A stretch of DNA of 64,000 nucleotides from Roseivivax halotolerans. GTDB lineage: Bacteria > Pseudomonadota > Alphaproteobacteria > Rhodobacterales > Rhodobacteraceae. The stretch spans positions 1 through 64,000 of the forward strand of contig NZ_FOXV01000010.1 of the NCBI RefSeq assembly GCF_900115815.1, given 5' to 3'. Shown here one piece after another: positions 51,123 through 61,044 of this stretch. Position numbers and translations under genes: made by a program. The stretch's first letter is position 1. The number at the start of each line of letters is the position of its first letter. Under the pieces are notes generated by a model that was not told the origin of the DNA, made no database searches, and worked only from the letters and a program-made list of their open reading frames with translations.

Positions 51123-51847
51123 ATATCGCGATGTGGTCGGGACCGCGCAATCTCTCGACAGCGCTGATGTACGCCTTCGCAGCACGCGGCGATTGCGCGG
51201 TTTGGGACGAGCCGTTCTACGCGGCCTACCTTGCGCGCACCGGCCTCGCCCATCCCATGCGCGACGAGATCATCGCCGCGGGAGAAACCGATCCCGCGCA
51301 GGTCGCGGCAGCCTGCGTCGCTCCAACTTCGAGCGACAAGCCTTTGTTCTATCAAAAACATATGTGTCAGCACATGATCGCGGACATGCCACGTGACTGG
51401 ATCGAGGATGTGACCAACGTCTTCCTGATCCGTCATCCCGCGCGCGTCATGGCGAGCTTTGCCTCGAAGTATGAGGCCGCGGAATTGTCGGATATTGGCT
51501 TTGTACAACAAGCCGAGCTGTTCGACCGACTCTCAGAAACGAGCAAAAACATACCCATTGTCATCGATTCCAACGACATAAGGAAGAATCCTGAAGCCGT
51601 CCTGCGCTTGCTCTGCGACCGCCTGAATATCGTATTTATGCAATCGATGCTCGGCTGGCCCACCGGTCCCAAGCCTTATGATGGAGTCTGGGCGCCCGTC
51701 TGGTACCACGCCGTTCACCGATCGAGCGGCTTCGCGGGACAGGAGGGGCCGCTTCCGCATCTGCAGGGCGATTTCGCGCGCACGGCGGAGGCTGCGATGC
51801 CGTATTACGAGCGCCTCCGCGCGCATGCGCTGACCCGGCCGTCGTGA
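51119..51847 (+). CDS. Sulfotransferase-like protein
   Basis: A 242-residue P-loop protein. The N-terminus NIAMWSGPRNLSTALMYAF is a PAPS-type 5'-phosphosulfate loop, with FLIRHPARVMASF as the 3'-phosphate region. Similar proteins accompany class IV aminotransferases in roseobacters, as I recall. Substrate unknown. Confidence 0.75.
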   Translation: MNIAMWSGPRNLSTALMYAFAARGDCAVWDEPFYAAYLARTGLAHPMRDEIIAAGETDPAQVAAACVAPTSSDKPLFYQKHMCQHMIADMPRDWIEDVTNVFLIRHPARVMASFASKYEAAELSDIGFVQQAELFDRLSETSKNIPIVIDSNDIRKNPEAVLRLLCDRLNIVFMQSMLGWPTGPKPYDGVWAPVWYHAVHRSSGFAGQEGPLPHLQGDFARTAEAAMPYYERLRAHALTRPS

Positions 51848-51908
51848 CCGCCGCGTGATCTGCTCGCAAAGATGTCAGATTGTTTCCGTCAAGCGCCTCC
51901 GGAAATTC

Positions 51909-51937
51909 TTGAAAAGCGCCTGGAGAGTGCCGATATT
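51909..51937 (+). promoter_or_regulatory. Sigma70-like promoter for the BI-1 family gene
   Basis: A -35 TTGAAA (51909) and a -10 GATATT (51932) are separated by 17 bases, about 54 bases before the ATG of the BI-1 gene. Confidence 0.45.
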
Positions 51938-51990
51938 TGAGCAGAACTCCGGCGGATCCTGCCGGATTATCATTCAATTCGGAGGGATTA

Positions 51991-52734
51991 ATGGCTGACT
52001 ACAGAACCGTTCGGACCGGCGCCGCAGCCGGTGCGCGTTCGGCTCAGATCGATGAGGGCCTGCGCGCTCATATGAACAAGGTCTACGGCACGATGTCCGT
52101 AGGCATGTTCCTCACGTTCCTCGTGGCATGGGCCGTCGGCTCCAGCCCCGAGCTTCTCGGTATCTTCCGCGATCCCGAGACTCTGCAGCCGAACATCCTC
52201 GGCTGGATCGTGATGTTCGCACCGCTGATCATGGTCTTCGCCTTTGGCGCAGCCATCAATCGCCTGTCCGCTGCAGGCGCACAGACCTTCTTCTACGCCT
52301 TCGCGGCGATCATGGGCCTGTCGCTTAGCTGGATCTTCGTTGCCTTCACCGGCATTTCCATCGCGCAGGTGTTCCTGATCACCTCGATCTCCTTCGCGGG
52401 CCTCTCGCTCTGGGGCTACACCACGAAGAAAGATCTGTCGGGTTGGGGCACCTTCCTGATGATGGGTGTGATCGGGCTCGTCGTGGCCTCGCTGGTCAAC
52501 ATCTTCCTGCAAAGCCCCGCGATCTACTTCGCGGTGTCGGTGCTGGGTGTGCTGATCTTCGCGGGCCTGACCGCGTATGACACGCAGTCGATCAAGAACG
52601 AGTACATTGAACATGCCCGCCACGGCGACAGCGAGTGGCTCGGCAAGTCGGCGATCATGGGCGCACTGCGTCTCTATCTCGACTTCATCAACATGTTCAT
52701 GTTCCTGCTGCAGCTCTTCGGCCAGCGCGAATAA
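51991..52734 (+). CDS. Bax inhibitor-1/YccA family membrane protein
   Basis: A 247-residue protein with about seven transmembrane helices; the conserved end includes LTAYDTQSIKNEY and LYLDFINMFMFLLQLFG. Family proteins are Ca2+ leak channels or protease modulators. GGAGGG precedes the ATG. Terminated by a strong hairpin. Confidence 0.93.
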   Translation: MADYRTVRTGAAAGARSAQIDEGLRAHMNKVYGTMSVGMFLTFLVAWAVGSSPELLGIFRDPETLQPNILGWIVMFAPLIMVFAFGAAINRLSAAGAQTFFYAFAAIMGLSLSWIFVAFTGISIAQVFLITSISFAGLSLWGYTTKKDLSGWGTFLMMGVIGLVVASLVNIFLQSPAIYFAVSVLGVLIFAGLTAYDTQSIKNEYIEHARHGDSEWLGKSAIMGALRLYLDFINMFMFLLQLFGQRE

Positions 52735-52760
52735 TTCTAGCGCCAGCCTGGACACAGGAA

Positions 52761-52787
52761 GGCCGCCCCTCGGGGCGGCCTTTTTTT
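52761..52787 (+). terminator. Rho-independent terminator after BI-1 gene
   Basis: Perfect stem GGCCGCCCC / GGGGCGGCC with a 2-base loop, followed by seven T. Confidence 0.9.
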
Positions 52788-52806
52788 CTTCGTGAGTGAG
52801 TTGGAA

Positions 52807-53316
52807 TCAAAGCGTCGCGCTCATCCGGACAGCCGGGAAAGGCACGGAGCCCGCGAGCGGCAGCGTCACGTCACGCTCCGCCGTGAACCCCATCGCCGCG
52901 TAGAACGGCACCGCGTTGAGCGTGGAATAGCAGCACAGACGCCGGACGCCCTGCCCCTGCGCATGCAGCATGATGTAATCGAGCAGCCGCCGACCGACGC
53001 CATGCCGCTGGTGGCGATGATGGGTGACCACATGCCGAACATGGCCCGTCTCGGGCGAAATGTCCCCGGTGCCCGGCGCCTCGAGCGTCCAGCCGCCCGC
53101 ACCCACGAGAAGCGCACCGCGCAGAACGAGGAAAAAGGATCCCGACCGCACGAGGTCCGGCTGCGCCCGCCCGATGATCGGCAGCGCCTTCACACAGGTT
53201 TCCTCGTCATAGGCTTCGCGCAATAGGATCGGGTAGGAGGTTGAGAACAAGCGGTCGACCGCCGGGAAATCAGAGCCCTGCGCCCGCCGGATCGAAACTG
53301 ATTCGAGCAACGTCAT
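52807..53316 (-). CDS. GNAT-family N-acetyltransferase
   Basis: A 169-residue acetyltransferase. HVRHVVTHHRHQRHGVGRRLL is the acetyl-CoA loop and SGSFFLVLRGALLVGAGG the core strands. Acceptor unknown. Confidence 0.85.
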   Translation of the reverse strand: MTLLESVSIRRAQGSDFPAVDRLFSTSYPILLREAYDEETCVKALPIIGRAQPDLVRSGSFFLVLRGALLVGAGGWTLEAPGTGDISPETGHVRHVVTHHRHQRHGVGRRLLDYIMLHAQGQGVRRLCCYSTLNAVPFYAAMGFTAERDVTLPLAGSVPFPAVRMSATL

Positions 53317-53375
53317 AACTAAAATTCCGGTTCACTGGAGCCCAAGGATAGGGAGCGAACCGTGACCCGATCATG

Positions 53376-53405
53376 AAAAACGCCGCGTCCCGAAGGCGCG
53401 GCGTT
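53376..53405 (-). terminator. Terminator downstream of rpmG
   Basis: On the minus strand AACGCCGCG and CGCGGCGTT form a 9-bp stem with a 9-base loop and continue into a T-run. It lies 25 bases past the rpmG stop. Confidence 0.8.
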
Positions 53406-53429
53406 CCAAACTTCCAAAATTCAGGCAGA

Positions 53430-53597
53430 TTACTTGATCTTGCCTTCCTTGTACTCGACATGCTTGCGCGCGACCGGGTCATACTTCCGGATCGTCATCT
53501 TCTCGGTCATCGTGCGGGCGTTCTTCTTGGTCACGTAGAAGTGGCCCGTGCCCGCCGTCGAGTTCAGGCGGATCTTGATCGTCGTCGGCTTCGCCAT
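53430..53597 (-). CDS. rpmG: 50S ribosomal protein L33
   Basis: A 55-residue L33 ([24 protein letters not shown]-like [25 protein letters not shown]). The C+ zinc cysteines are absent, the usual proteobacterial C- form. AAGGAG supports the ATG. Confidence 0.96.
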   Translation of the reverse strand: MAKPTTIKIRLNSTAGTGHFYVTKKNARTMTEKMTIRKYDPVARKHVEYKEGKIK

Positions 53598-53710
53598 CGT
53601 GTCGTCTCCTTCGGACGGGCGCGCGGGGTATGGCGCTCCCGTGAAAATCTTTGAGGCCCGCCTATTACGCAGCCGGGCGGACAAGTCAACCGGGCCGGGC
53701 CCCAAAATCT

Positions 53711-54118
53711 CGCGCGGAGGGCCTGTAAGCCGGATTCTGTGTCGGGCGGGCGGACCCGCCCCAGACGATCATTCATCTTGGCCGGACCTCGCGATCCGGC
53801 TCCTGCTGCCAACCCGGACCCCTCGGGCCGAAGCGGCCCTGCGGCGATATCCCCGAAAGGATCAGCCCGCGCGGGGTCCCTATGCGGCATTGCTCCCGGT
53901 GGGGCTTGCCATGCGGGCCGTGTTGCCACCGCCCCGGTGGGCTCTTACCCCACCGTTTCACCCTGGCCGCCGGCGAACCGGCGGTGGTCTGTTCTCTGTG
54001 GCGCTTTCCGTCAGGTTGCCCTGCCCGGGCGTTACCCGGCACCGTTGCTTCGGGGAGTCCGGACTTTCCTCCCCGGCCAGGTTTCCCCGACCGGAGCGAC
54101 CGTCCGGCCCTCCGCGCG
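53711..54118 (-). ncRNA. rnpB: RNase P RNA
   Basis: On the minus strand the RNA has the universal P4 5' half GAGGAAAGTCCGGAC, the ACAGAA-type element (CACAGAGAACAGACC), the GGTAAGAGCCCACCG block and the matching 3' P4 end (ACAGAATCCGGCTTACA). The complementary outer stem CGCGCGGAGGGCC / GGCCCTCCGCGCG closes it. Processes tRNA 5' ends. Confidence 0.96.
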
Positions 54119-54167
54119 AGTGCTTGCGATAGGGGGCGGCGCCGCCGGGGTCAATGGCCCCGGCGCG

Positions 54168-54905
54168 TCAGCGCAGAACGAGAGGCTGGGCGAGAAGGCT
54201 GCGGAACAGCGCCAGCATCGTCTCGGGCGCTTCCAGTGTCGGAAAATGGCCCGCTCCCTCGACGAGATGCAGCTTTGCCGCGGGGGCCAGCGTTTCCATC
54301 ACGTTCAGACGCCGTGTCGAGCAAAGCGGGTCTGCAGCGCCTGCGATGATCGCGATGGGCGCAAGGCAGCGTCGGAGATTGCCTTGCAGATCGCGCCTGC
54401 GTTGAAGTGCGCGCGCTTGCGCCAGGATCGTCTCGGGACCGAGCGCCTCGGCCTGGGCGAGAAGCTCCGACCGGAGCGCCGAGCGGGCCTGCGGTGCGGC
54501 AATCGCGCCGGGCGGGTATTCCTGCGACAGCCACTCGGCCACGCGGCGGGCGCGCAGCGCGATCATCCGTGTCTCGCGCTCGGCCGCCTCGGGCGGTGTT
54601 TCGGAAAAGGGCGAGGTCGCGATCAGCCCGAGCCGCGAGACCCTGTCGGGCGCGCGCCGCTGAAGCTCGAGCGCCAGCGCCCCGCCAAGCCCCTGCCCGA
54701 TCAACGCCATGCGCTGCGGAAGATGCGGCAGAAGCCGCGTTGCGATCTCCTCGATCCGCTCACCGCCGATCGGCAAAGCCACCGTGACGGGCCGTTCCAG
54801 CGACAGGGCGTCGATCTGCGCTGCAAAAAGCCGTGACGTCATCCCGTGATCCGGAATGAAGACAAGCGCCTCGACGGGCGATGTGCTGCGAACCGTGACG
54901 TTCAC
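54168..54905 (-). CDS. Alpha/beta-fold hydrolase
   Basis: A 245-residue hydrolase. VEALVFIPDHGMTSRLFAAQ is the first strand-loop, ALIGQGLGGALALEL holds the nucleophile elbow with Gly in place of Ser (GQGLGG), and GAGHFPTLEAP the catalytic His. The Ser substitution could mean loss of hydrolase activity. Start uncertain: GTG at 54905 or TTG at 54953. Confidence 0.75.
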   Translation of the reverse strand: MNVTVRSTSPVEALVFIPDHGMTSRLFAAQIDALSLERPVTVALPIGGERIEEIATRLLPHLPQRMALIGQGLGGALALELQRRAPDRVSRLGLIATSPFSETPPEAAERETRMIALRARRVAEWLSQEYPPGAIAAPQARSALRSELLAQAEALGPETILAQARALQRRRDLQGNLRRCLAPIAIIAGAADPLCSTRRLNVMETLAPAAKLHLVEGAGHFPTLEAPETMLALFRSLLAQPLVLR

Positions 54906-55035
54906 CTGGAACCGAACCTGCTCTCGCGCGCCTATGCTGGCGCTTCTATCCAAAGCCTAGCAAACCCTGCCGTGCCGAAAAGGCACCGTGAGAGGCGGAC
55001 TTGCGAAAACCCGCCCTCCGTGCTTTCCGCGCGAC

Positions 55036-56223
55036 ATGGAGACAAGAACCCTGATCCTCGGAGCCGGTGCGGCCGGCATGATGTGCGCGGCCCATGCCGG
55101 GCCCGGCACGCTTGTCGTCGACCATGCCAAAGCCCCGGGCGAGAAGATCCGCATCTCCGGTGGCGGGCGCTGCAATTTCACCAATCTCGACATCCGCTTC
55201 GAGCGATTTCTCGGCAGAAACCCGCATTTTCACAAATCGGCCCTGTCGCGCTACACGCAATGGGACTTCATCGCGCGCGTCTCGGAGGCCGGGATCGCCT
55301 GGCACGAGAAGACGCTCGGACAGCTCTTTTGCGATGGCAGCGCGAAAGAGATCATCGCGATGCTCCGCGCCGACATGGAGCGGGCTGGCGCACAGCTCTG
55401 GCTCTCAACCGAGGTCAAAAGCGTCGATCATGTGGATGGGCGTTTCGTCGTGACGCTCTTGCGCGAGGGCCGGCAGATCACGTGCCGCGCCCAGAACCTG
55501 GTGCTTGCCACGGGCGGCAAATCCATCCCCAAGATGGGTGCGACCGGCCTCGCCTATGACATCGCCCGCCAGTTCGGCCACGAGATCACCGAAACGCGAC
55601 CCGCCCTCGTCCCGCTTACCTTTCCGGGTGGCCGGTTCAAGCCGCTCTCGGGTGTCGCGACGCAGGCGCGCGCGAGCTGCAATGACACTTCGTTCGACGA
55701 GGCACTGCTCTTCACACATCGCGGGCTTTCAGGACCGTCGATCCTTCAGATCTCGAGCTATTGGCGCGAAGGAGATGCGGTCACGCTGGATCTCTTGCCC
55801 GAGACCGACATCGCCGCGATCCTGTCCGAGAAACGCAGGAGCGATGGCAAGAAGCAGATCGCAACGGAGCTTGCGCGGCACATGCCGCAGCGGCTTGTCG
55901 AGCATCTCGCCCCGGATCTTGGCCTGGTAGAGCGCCTAGGGAATCTCTCCGATGCCCGGATCGCAGCGCTGAGCGATGCGCTCAAAGCCTGGGCCGTCAC
56001 GCCCGGCGGCTCGGAGGGCTATCGCACGGCCGAAGTGACGCTGGGCGGCGTCGCGACGGATGCGATTTCGTCAAAGACGATGGAATCGGCGCGACGTCCT
56101 GGCCTCTACGTCATAGGGGAGGCCACCGACGTCACGGGATGGCTCGGCGGGTACAATTTCCAATGGGCCTGGTCCTCGGGCTGGGCCGCGGGACAAGCCA
56201 TCGCAGAGATGACGAAACGGTAA
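55036..56223 (+). CDS. HI0933-like FAD-dependent oxidoreductase
   Basis: A 395-residue flavoprotein of the BaiN/HI0933 family. The FAD loop LILGAGAAGMMCAAHAG, KIRISGGGRCNFTN, LATGGKSIPKMGATG and a C-terminal ATDVTGWLGGYNFQWAWSSG are present. Natural substrate unknown. The ATG at 55036 matches the family's beginning. Confidence 0.9.
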   Translation: METRTLILGAGAAGMMCAAHAGPGTLVVDHAKAPGEKIRISGGGRCNFTNLDIRFERFLGRNPHFHKSALSRYTQWDFIARVSEAGIAWHEKTLGQLFCDGSAKEIIAMLRADMERAGAQLWLSTEVKSVDHVDGRFVVTLLREGRQITCRAQNLVLATGGKSIPKMGATGLAYDIARQFGHEITETRPALVPLTFPGGRFKPLSGVATQARASCNDTSFDEALLFTHRGLSGPSILQISSYWREGDAVTLDLLPETDIAAILSEKRRSDGKKQIATELARHMPQRLVEHLAPDLGLVERLGNLSDARIAALSDALKAWAVTPGGSEGYRTAEVTLGGVATDAISSKTMESARRPGLYVIGEATDVTGWLGGYNFQWAWSSGWAAGQAIAEMTKR

Positions 56224-56289
56224 CGCCTTTGCGACGAGCGCAGTCCGATGCGCTTGATTTTGTCACCCGCACGTTACAAATCTGTCGTC

Positions 56290-56976
56290 ATGGCAGATTT
56301 GGCTCACCAATCCTGGTTTCACGACCTCTCCCGCGCGATCGAGGCGCAGGTGCCGCAGAAAACCCTGCGCGACGCCTGGAACCGGCTGCGCTTCGGTGCG
56401 GGCGCGCCGCAAAGCGACGAATGCATCTGGATCGATCCGATGCAGGTGAACCATGCCTATACCGGCGGCAAGCGCCTGTCGCTGCGCCGGCACAATTCGG
56501 GACAGGTCGTCGCCGGTGACTGGGATCTCGACCGCAGCCCGATCAAGGAAAGCGACAAGGCCCAATCCTGCCGTCTGCACTTCATCGAGGGGGTGCCCTG
56601 GTCGGAAACCCCGATCTATGCGCGGCTCCTGCGCGAAATCGCCGAAGGCAAGAGACCCGATGGGCTCACCTCCCGCACCGACCTCGATGCCCGCTACGCC
56701 CGGCTAGACAAGCTCTGGCAATATGCCAAGCGCGAGGGGCTGAAACCGCGCTCAGAGACGCCTGACCGCTACCGCCGCGAACATGGGGGCATTCTCGTCC
56801 ACATCGCGCGGGACGGCACGCTCATGCGCTCTGGCGGCGCCGCGCATCGCTTCGCCATCGCGCGACTTCTGCAGTTGAAGAGCGTGCCCGCCCAGCTTGG
56901 CGCGGTGCATCCCGAGGCATTGGCCGCCGGACATCTCGACCGGCTGCGTCAGCGCCCGAGCACGCGGGCGACCTGA
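56290..56976 (+). CDS. Hypothetical protein with ParB-like HIxRDG...HR motif
   Basis: A 228-residue protein of unknown role. The end, [20 protein letters not shown] then [13 protein letters not shown], matches a motif seen in scattered proteins that resemble a ParB/sulfiredoxin core. Upstream blocks ([27 protein letters not shown]) are conserved-looking. The 3' end overlaps murD by 28 bases on the opposite strand. Confidence 0.6.
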   Translation: MADLAHQSWFHDLSRAIEAQVPQKTLRDAWNRLRFGAGAPQSDECIWIDPMQVNHAYTGGKRLSLRRHNSGQVVAGDWDLDRSPIKESDKAQSCRLHFIEGVPWSETPIYARLLREIAEGKRPDGLTSRTDLDARYARLDKLWQYAKREGLKPRSETPDRYRREHGGILVHIARDGTLMRSGGAAHRFAIARLLQLKSVPAQLGAVHPEALAAGHLDRLRQRPSTRAT

Positions 56977-58352
56977 GCCGCGAAATCCTCGCCCCGCTTT
57001 TCGAAATTGTCGTATTGATCGAAGCTCGCCGCCGCAGGTGCAAGAAGAACGGTCTCGCCGGGCTCCGCATCCGCCGCGGCCTTCTCGACGGCACGCGCCA
57101 TATCGGTGCAGATCTCGACCTCGGTACCCGTGAGACCCAGCGCGAATTGCGCGGCTTCACGTCCGATCACGTAAGCCTTAGACACATGCGCGAGCCCGGG
57201 CTCCAATGCCGAAAGGCCCCCTTCCTTCATCAACCCGCCGCAGACCCAGCGGATCCGATCAAAGGCCAAGAGCGCCTTCAGAGCAGAATCGACATTCGTC
57301 GCCTTGCTGTCGTTGACAAATGTCACCCCGCCCTCGCGCGCGACGATCTGGCTGCGATGCGGCAGCCCCTCGAAGGTCTTCATGGCCGCCTCGATCTGCC
57401 GCGGACCGAGCCCCAAGGCGCGTGTCGCGGCATAGGCCGCGCAAGCGTTCTGATGGTTATGCGCGCCCGGCAGCCCAGCCACCTCGCGCAGGTCGATGGA
57501 GCCAATCTGCTTTCCCTTGCGCCATTCGGTCAGGAACCCCTTTTTCGCGAAGACCTGCCAGCCCGGCCCCGATAATTTCGTGCCCGAAGAGATGCGGATC
57601 AGCCGGTCATCGCCAGGCGCGGTCGCAATCTGGTTGGCGAGAAAGCGCCCCTCGGGCTCGTCGACGCCGATCACCGCCCTGTCCGGCCCGCCTTCGGCGA
57701 ACAGCCGGCGCTTGGCCGCGAAATAGCCCCCGAGACCGCCATGCCGATCCAGATGATCCGCCGTCAGGTTCGTGAAAACCGCGATATCCGGCGTCAGCGC
57801 ACGGGCAAGTTCGCTCTGGTAGGACGACAGCTCGAGCACGATCACCGCGCCGTCCTCGGGCGGATCGAGATCGAGCACTCCGCGGCCGATATTGCCCGCA
57901 AGCTCCACGGGCTTTCCGGCTTCCTCGAGGATGTGATGGATCAGTGCCGAGGTCGTCGATTTCCCGTTCGAGCCCGTCACCGCCACGACCTTCGGCGGGC
58001 TGTCGAAAGCGGCCCATTCGCCGTGGCCCAGCGCACGGAAAAACAGCCCGATATCGTTATCGACGGGCACGCCCGCCTCCCAGGCCGCCGCGATTACGGG
58101 ATTGGGCTCGGGATAGAGATGCGGGATGCCCGGCGAGACGACGAGAAGCGCGATCTCCTGCATCGCTCGGGCCGAGCCCAGCTGCTCCACGACGAAGCCT
58201 TCGGCCTCGGCGCGGGCACGCGCGTCGGGGTTGTCATCCCAAAGCACGGGCTCGGCGCCGCCAGCCTGCAGCGCGCGCGCGGCCGAAAGACCCGAACGCC
58301 CGAGGCCCAGAATGCCGACCTTCTGGCCAGCCATGTCGGTTACCGGAATCAT
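56949..58352 (-). CDS. murD: UDP-N-acetylmuramoylalanine-D-glutamate ligase
   Basis: A 467-residue Mur ligase adding D-Glu. [18 protein letters not shown] binds the UDP part, [18 protein letters not shown] is the ATP loop, and [20 protein letters not shown] and [20 protein letters not shown] are family blocks. Confidence 0.97.
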   Translation of the reverse strand: MIPVTDMAGQKVGILGLGRSGLSAARALQAGGAEPVLWDDNPDARARAEAEGFVVEQLGSARAMQEIALLVVSPGIPHLYPEPNPVIAAAWEAGVPVDNDIGLFFRALGHGEWAAFDSPPKVVAVTGSNGKSTTSALIHHILEEAGKPVELAGNIGRGVLDLDPPEDGAVIVLELSSYQSELARALTPDIAVFTNLTADHLDRHGGLGGYFAAKRRLFAEGGPDRAVIGVDEPEGRFLANQIATAPGDDRLIRISSGTKLSGPGWQVFAKKGFLTEWRKGKQIGSIDLREVAGLPGAHNHQNACAAYAATRALGLGPRQIEAAMKTFEGLPHRSQIVAREGGVTFVNDSKATNVDSALKALLAFDRIRWVCGGLMKEGGLSALEPGLAHVSKAYVIGREAAQFALGLTGTEVEICTDMARAVEKAAADAEPGETVLLAPAAASFDQYDNFEKRGEDFAAQVARVLGR

Positions 58353-58415
58353 CTGCTGCCCTCACCCCGCCTGATCCGCACAATCGCTACGCCATAGAAC
58401 GCCGCCAGGAAAGGG

Positions 58416-59636
58416 TCAGCGCCGCTCGCCGTCCCGAGGCTCGATCCCGTAGCTTGCCGCCAGCCGCCAGACGTGATCCGGCACCATGTTCTTGATCTTC
58501 GCGGGATGGGCGCGGCGCAGATGAAGGATCGTCTCGATCGCCTTCATGTCCACGCGGGCACGGGCAAACTCGAGCCCGCGCGGCCCGATCCGCGGCTGCA
58601 GGAAGGCCACGATGGGTCTCAGCCAACCCGGCATGCGCCGAAGCGGCAGACCGCCCGCCGCAGCTTCGGTATTCTGCCGAAACCCTTCGACCGCAGCGTG
58701 GCGCTTACCCTTCGACGAAGGCGCGTTTCGCACCAGCCTGTCGCCTAACCGCTCGAGGAGCGCGGCTCCGCGCGCGTTTCGCACGATCAGCCATTGCTGG
58801 CCGTCACCGCCCATGTAGCCCACGGTCACGTCCGCCAGCCGGTTCGTGTAATCGACGCAGGTCTTGCAGGTCATCGGGAAGAAATCCGCCGGCAGATCCG
58901 AGAGCGGCAGCTTCAGGAACGGGATGGTGCGCGCAGGACGCCCGTCATCGAAGCGCAGCTCGACCCGGTAATCGGCACGGAATTCGAGGTAGCTGATCGT
59001 CTCCGGGTAGGGATCGAGCCGCTCGAGAAACGCGTGGAAATTCTCGGTCGTCGTATTGTCCGAACAGGGCGTGCCGATGACGCTGATCTCGTCGAAGCCG
59101 AACTCCGCCTCAAGCGCGCGCAAGGCGTAGACCTGGCAGGGAATGCCGATGACCGCGACCCGCCGATGCCCGGCCTCGCGCGCGGGCTTGAGCGCCGCGA
59201 GGAGCGGCGCATAGCCCATCCGCATGCCCCGGCACCGTGCCATGTCCTCGGGATCGGTCACGATGACGGGGACAGGCTTCCAGCGGTCCTCGTGATCGGG
59301 CGCCACGCAAATCACCGCGTCGACCGCGCCGTCCCGAAGGAGGGCCGCGCCCAGGCCCGAGGCGATGCCGGTCCATTGCGCGCCCTCGGCAGGCGGGTCG
59401 AGCCGAGCGCGCCACATCGCCTGCGTCACGCCGAAGAAGGCCTCGTCGCCCTCGCCCTGCGCCGCGCGGCCATGCACCTCGGCCTCGAGAGCGGGATAAT
59501 CAGGCTGAATGAACTGGCAGGCCCGTCCGCAGGCGCGGCCATCCCCGATGCGGCTGATCCCGCAATCGGTACAGAGACCGGGCCGCGCGGCACCGCCGAT
59601 CTCCGGCCTCGTCAACCCTGTCAGATCTCGCGGCAT
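58416..59636 (-). CDS. FrhB/BciB-type F420-dehydrogenase beta-subunit-like flavoprotein
   Basis: A 406-residue protein with cysteine motifs GLCTDCGISR and GRACGRACQF, GIPCQVYALRAL, GTPCSDNTTTENFH and FFPMTCKTCVDYTNRLADV, giving 4Fe-4S sites and a flavin domain. The family includes the 8-vinyl reductase BciB and F420-reducing enzymes. GGAGG precedes the ATG at 59636. No bacteriochlorophyll genes are nearby, so the substrate is open. Confidence 0.8.
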   Translation of the reverse strand: MPRDLTGLTRPEIGGAARPGLCTDCGISRIGDGRACGRACQFIQPDYPALEAEVHGRAAQGEGDEAFFGVTQAMWRARLDPPAEGAQWTGIASGLGAALLRDGAVDAVICVAPDHEDRWKPVPVIVTDPEDMARCRGMRMGYAPLLAALKPAREAGHRRVAVIGIPCQVYALRALEAEFGFDEISVIGTPCSDNTTTENFHAFLERLDPYPETISYLEFRADYRVELRFDDGRPARTIPFLKLPLSDLPADFFPMTCKTCVDYTNRLADVTVGYMGGDGQQWLIVRNARGAALLERLGDRLVRNAPSSKGKRHAAVEGFRQNTEAAAGGLPLRRMPGWLRPIVAFLQPRIGPRGLEFARARVDMKAIETILHLRRAHPAKIKNMVPDHVWRLAASYGIEPRDGERR

Positions 59637-59835
59637 GACCCCTCCGAACCCGCTCACAGCCCGAACCCTAGCCGAGACGCGCAGCACTCGAAACCCACGC
59701 CCTCTTTCCTCTTTGGGTTGGCCCAAATACCGGCGGGGGAGCGCGAGGGGGCAGAAAGCCCCCTCGCCCGCGGGGTGATCGGCACGATCAGCCCGCCAGA
59801 GAGGCGCGGGCGGCCCCGCCGCCCGCTCCGCATCT

Positions 59836-61044
59836 TCACACGGCCCGAAGCGCCAGCACTGCGTTCAGCCCGCCAAAGGCGAAGGCGTTCGAGAGCGCGG
59901 CCGTCACCTTGGCCTCGCGCGCCTCGTTCGGGACGACATCGAGCGCGCATTCAGGATCCGGCTCTTCATAATTGATCGTGGGGGCGATCACGCCGTCGCG
60001 CAGCGCCATGATGCAGGCGAGAAGCTCGATCGCGCCGGTCCCGCCGATGGCATGTCCGTGCATCGACTTGGTCGACGAGATCATCAGATCGTCCGCATGC
60101 GGCCCGAAGACATCGGCGACCGCCGCGCATTCGGTCTTGTCGTTGGCAGCCGTTCCGGTGCCATGGGCGTTGATATAGCCGATCTCGGCGGGATTGACCC
60201 GGCCATCCGACAGCGCGCCCTTGATCGCCCGCGCCGCACCTTGCTTCGAGGGCATCACGATATCGGCGGCATCGGCGGACATCGCCGCCCCGACGACCTC
60301 GGCCAGGATCTCCGCGCCCCGCGCACGAGCGTGCTCGTACTCTTCGAAGACGAAGATCCCCGCGCCTTCGCCCTGCACCATGCCGTTGCGATTGGCCGAG
60401 AACGGGCGGCAGCCGTCCTTCGACATCACCCGCAGCCCTTCCCAGGCCTTGATACCGCCGAAGCACAACATCGATTCCGAGCCGCCCGTGACCATGACCG
60501 GCGCCATGCCTGACCTAACGAACCAGAACGCCTGGCCCATCGCGTGGTTGGACGACGCGCAGGCCGAGGCGACGGTAAAGCTCGGTCCCTTGATATTGTA
60601 CTGCATCGAGACATGGGAGCAGGCGGCATTGTTCATCAGCTTCGGCACGACGAAGGGATGCACCCGGTTCTTGCCCTCTTCGTAGACGGCCCGGTAATTC
60701 TCGTCCTGCGTGGTCAGACCGCCGCCGGACGTGCCGAGAACGACCCCTGCCCGCGAGGCAAGCTCGCCATCGAACTTGAGGCCCGATTGCGCGATGGCCT
60801 CCTCGGCCGCCAGAAGCGTGAACTGAGTATAGCGATCATAAAGCGCGATCTGCTGACGATTGAACCGCTCTTCGGGCTCATAGCCCTGCACCTGCCCGCC
60901 GATCTGTACCGCCAGACGCTCGCGGTCCCGCATGATGAGCGGGACGATACCCGAGCGGGCCTCCCGCATCGCCTCGAGGGTCGCCGGCACATCGCGCCCA
61001 AGCGCGTTGATCGTGCCCGCCCCGGTGATGACGACGCGTTTCAC
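59836..61044 (-). CDS. Beta-ketoacyl-ACP synthase
   Basis: A 402-residue FabF-like condensing enzyme. Catalytic Cys in FTVASACASSNHA, His in NAHGTGTAANDKTE and KSMHGHAIGGTGAIE. It overlaps the ACP gene by an ATGA, so the pair is co-translated. Sits beside lpxD, suggesting a dedicated role in lipid A or other acyl chain supply. Confidence 0.92.
   Translation of the reverse strand: MKRVVITGAGTINALGRDVPATLEAMREARSGIVPLIMRDRERLAVQIGGQVQGYEPEERFNRQQIALYDRYTQFTLLAAEEAIAQSGLKFDGELASRAGVVLGTSGGGLTTQDENYRAVYEEGKNRVHPFVVPKLMNNAACSHVSMQYNIKGPSFTVASACASSNHAMGQAFWFVRSGMAPVMVTGGSESMLCFGGIKAWEGLRVMSKDGCRPFSANRNGMVQGEGAGIFVFEEYEHARARGAEILAEVVGAAMSADAADIVMPSKQGAARAIKGALSDGRVNPAEIGYINAHGTGTAANDKTECAAVADVFGPHADDLMISSTKSMHGHAIGGTGAIELLACIMALRDGVIAPTINYEEPDPECALDVVPNEAREAKVTAALSNAFAFGGLNAVLALRAV

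Noticed and set aside
53739-54836. 365-aa plus-strand frame over rnpB
   Set aside because: It covers the antisense of RNase P RNA and of the hydrolase gene; no protein family features.
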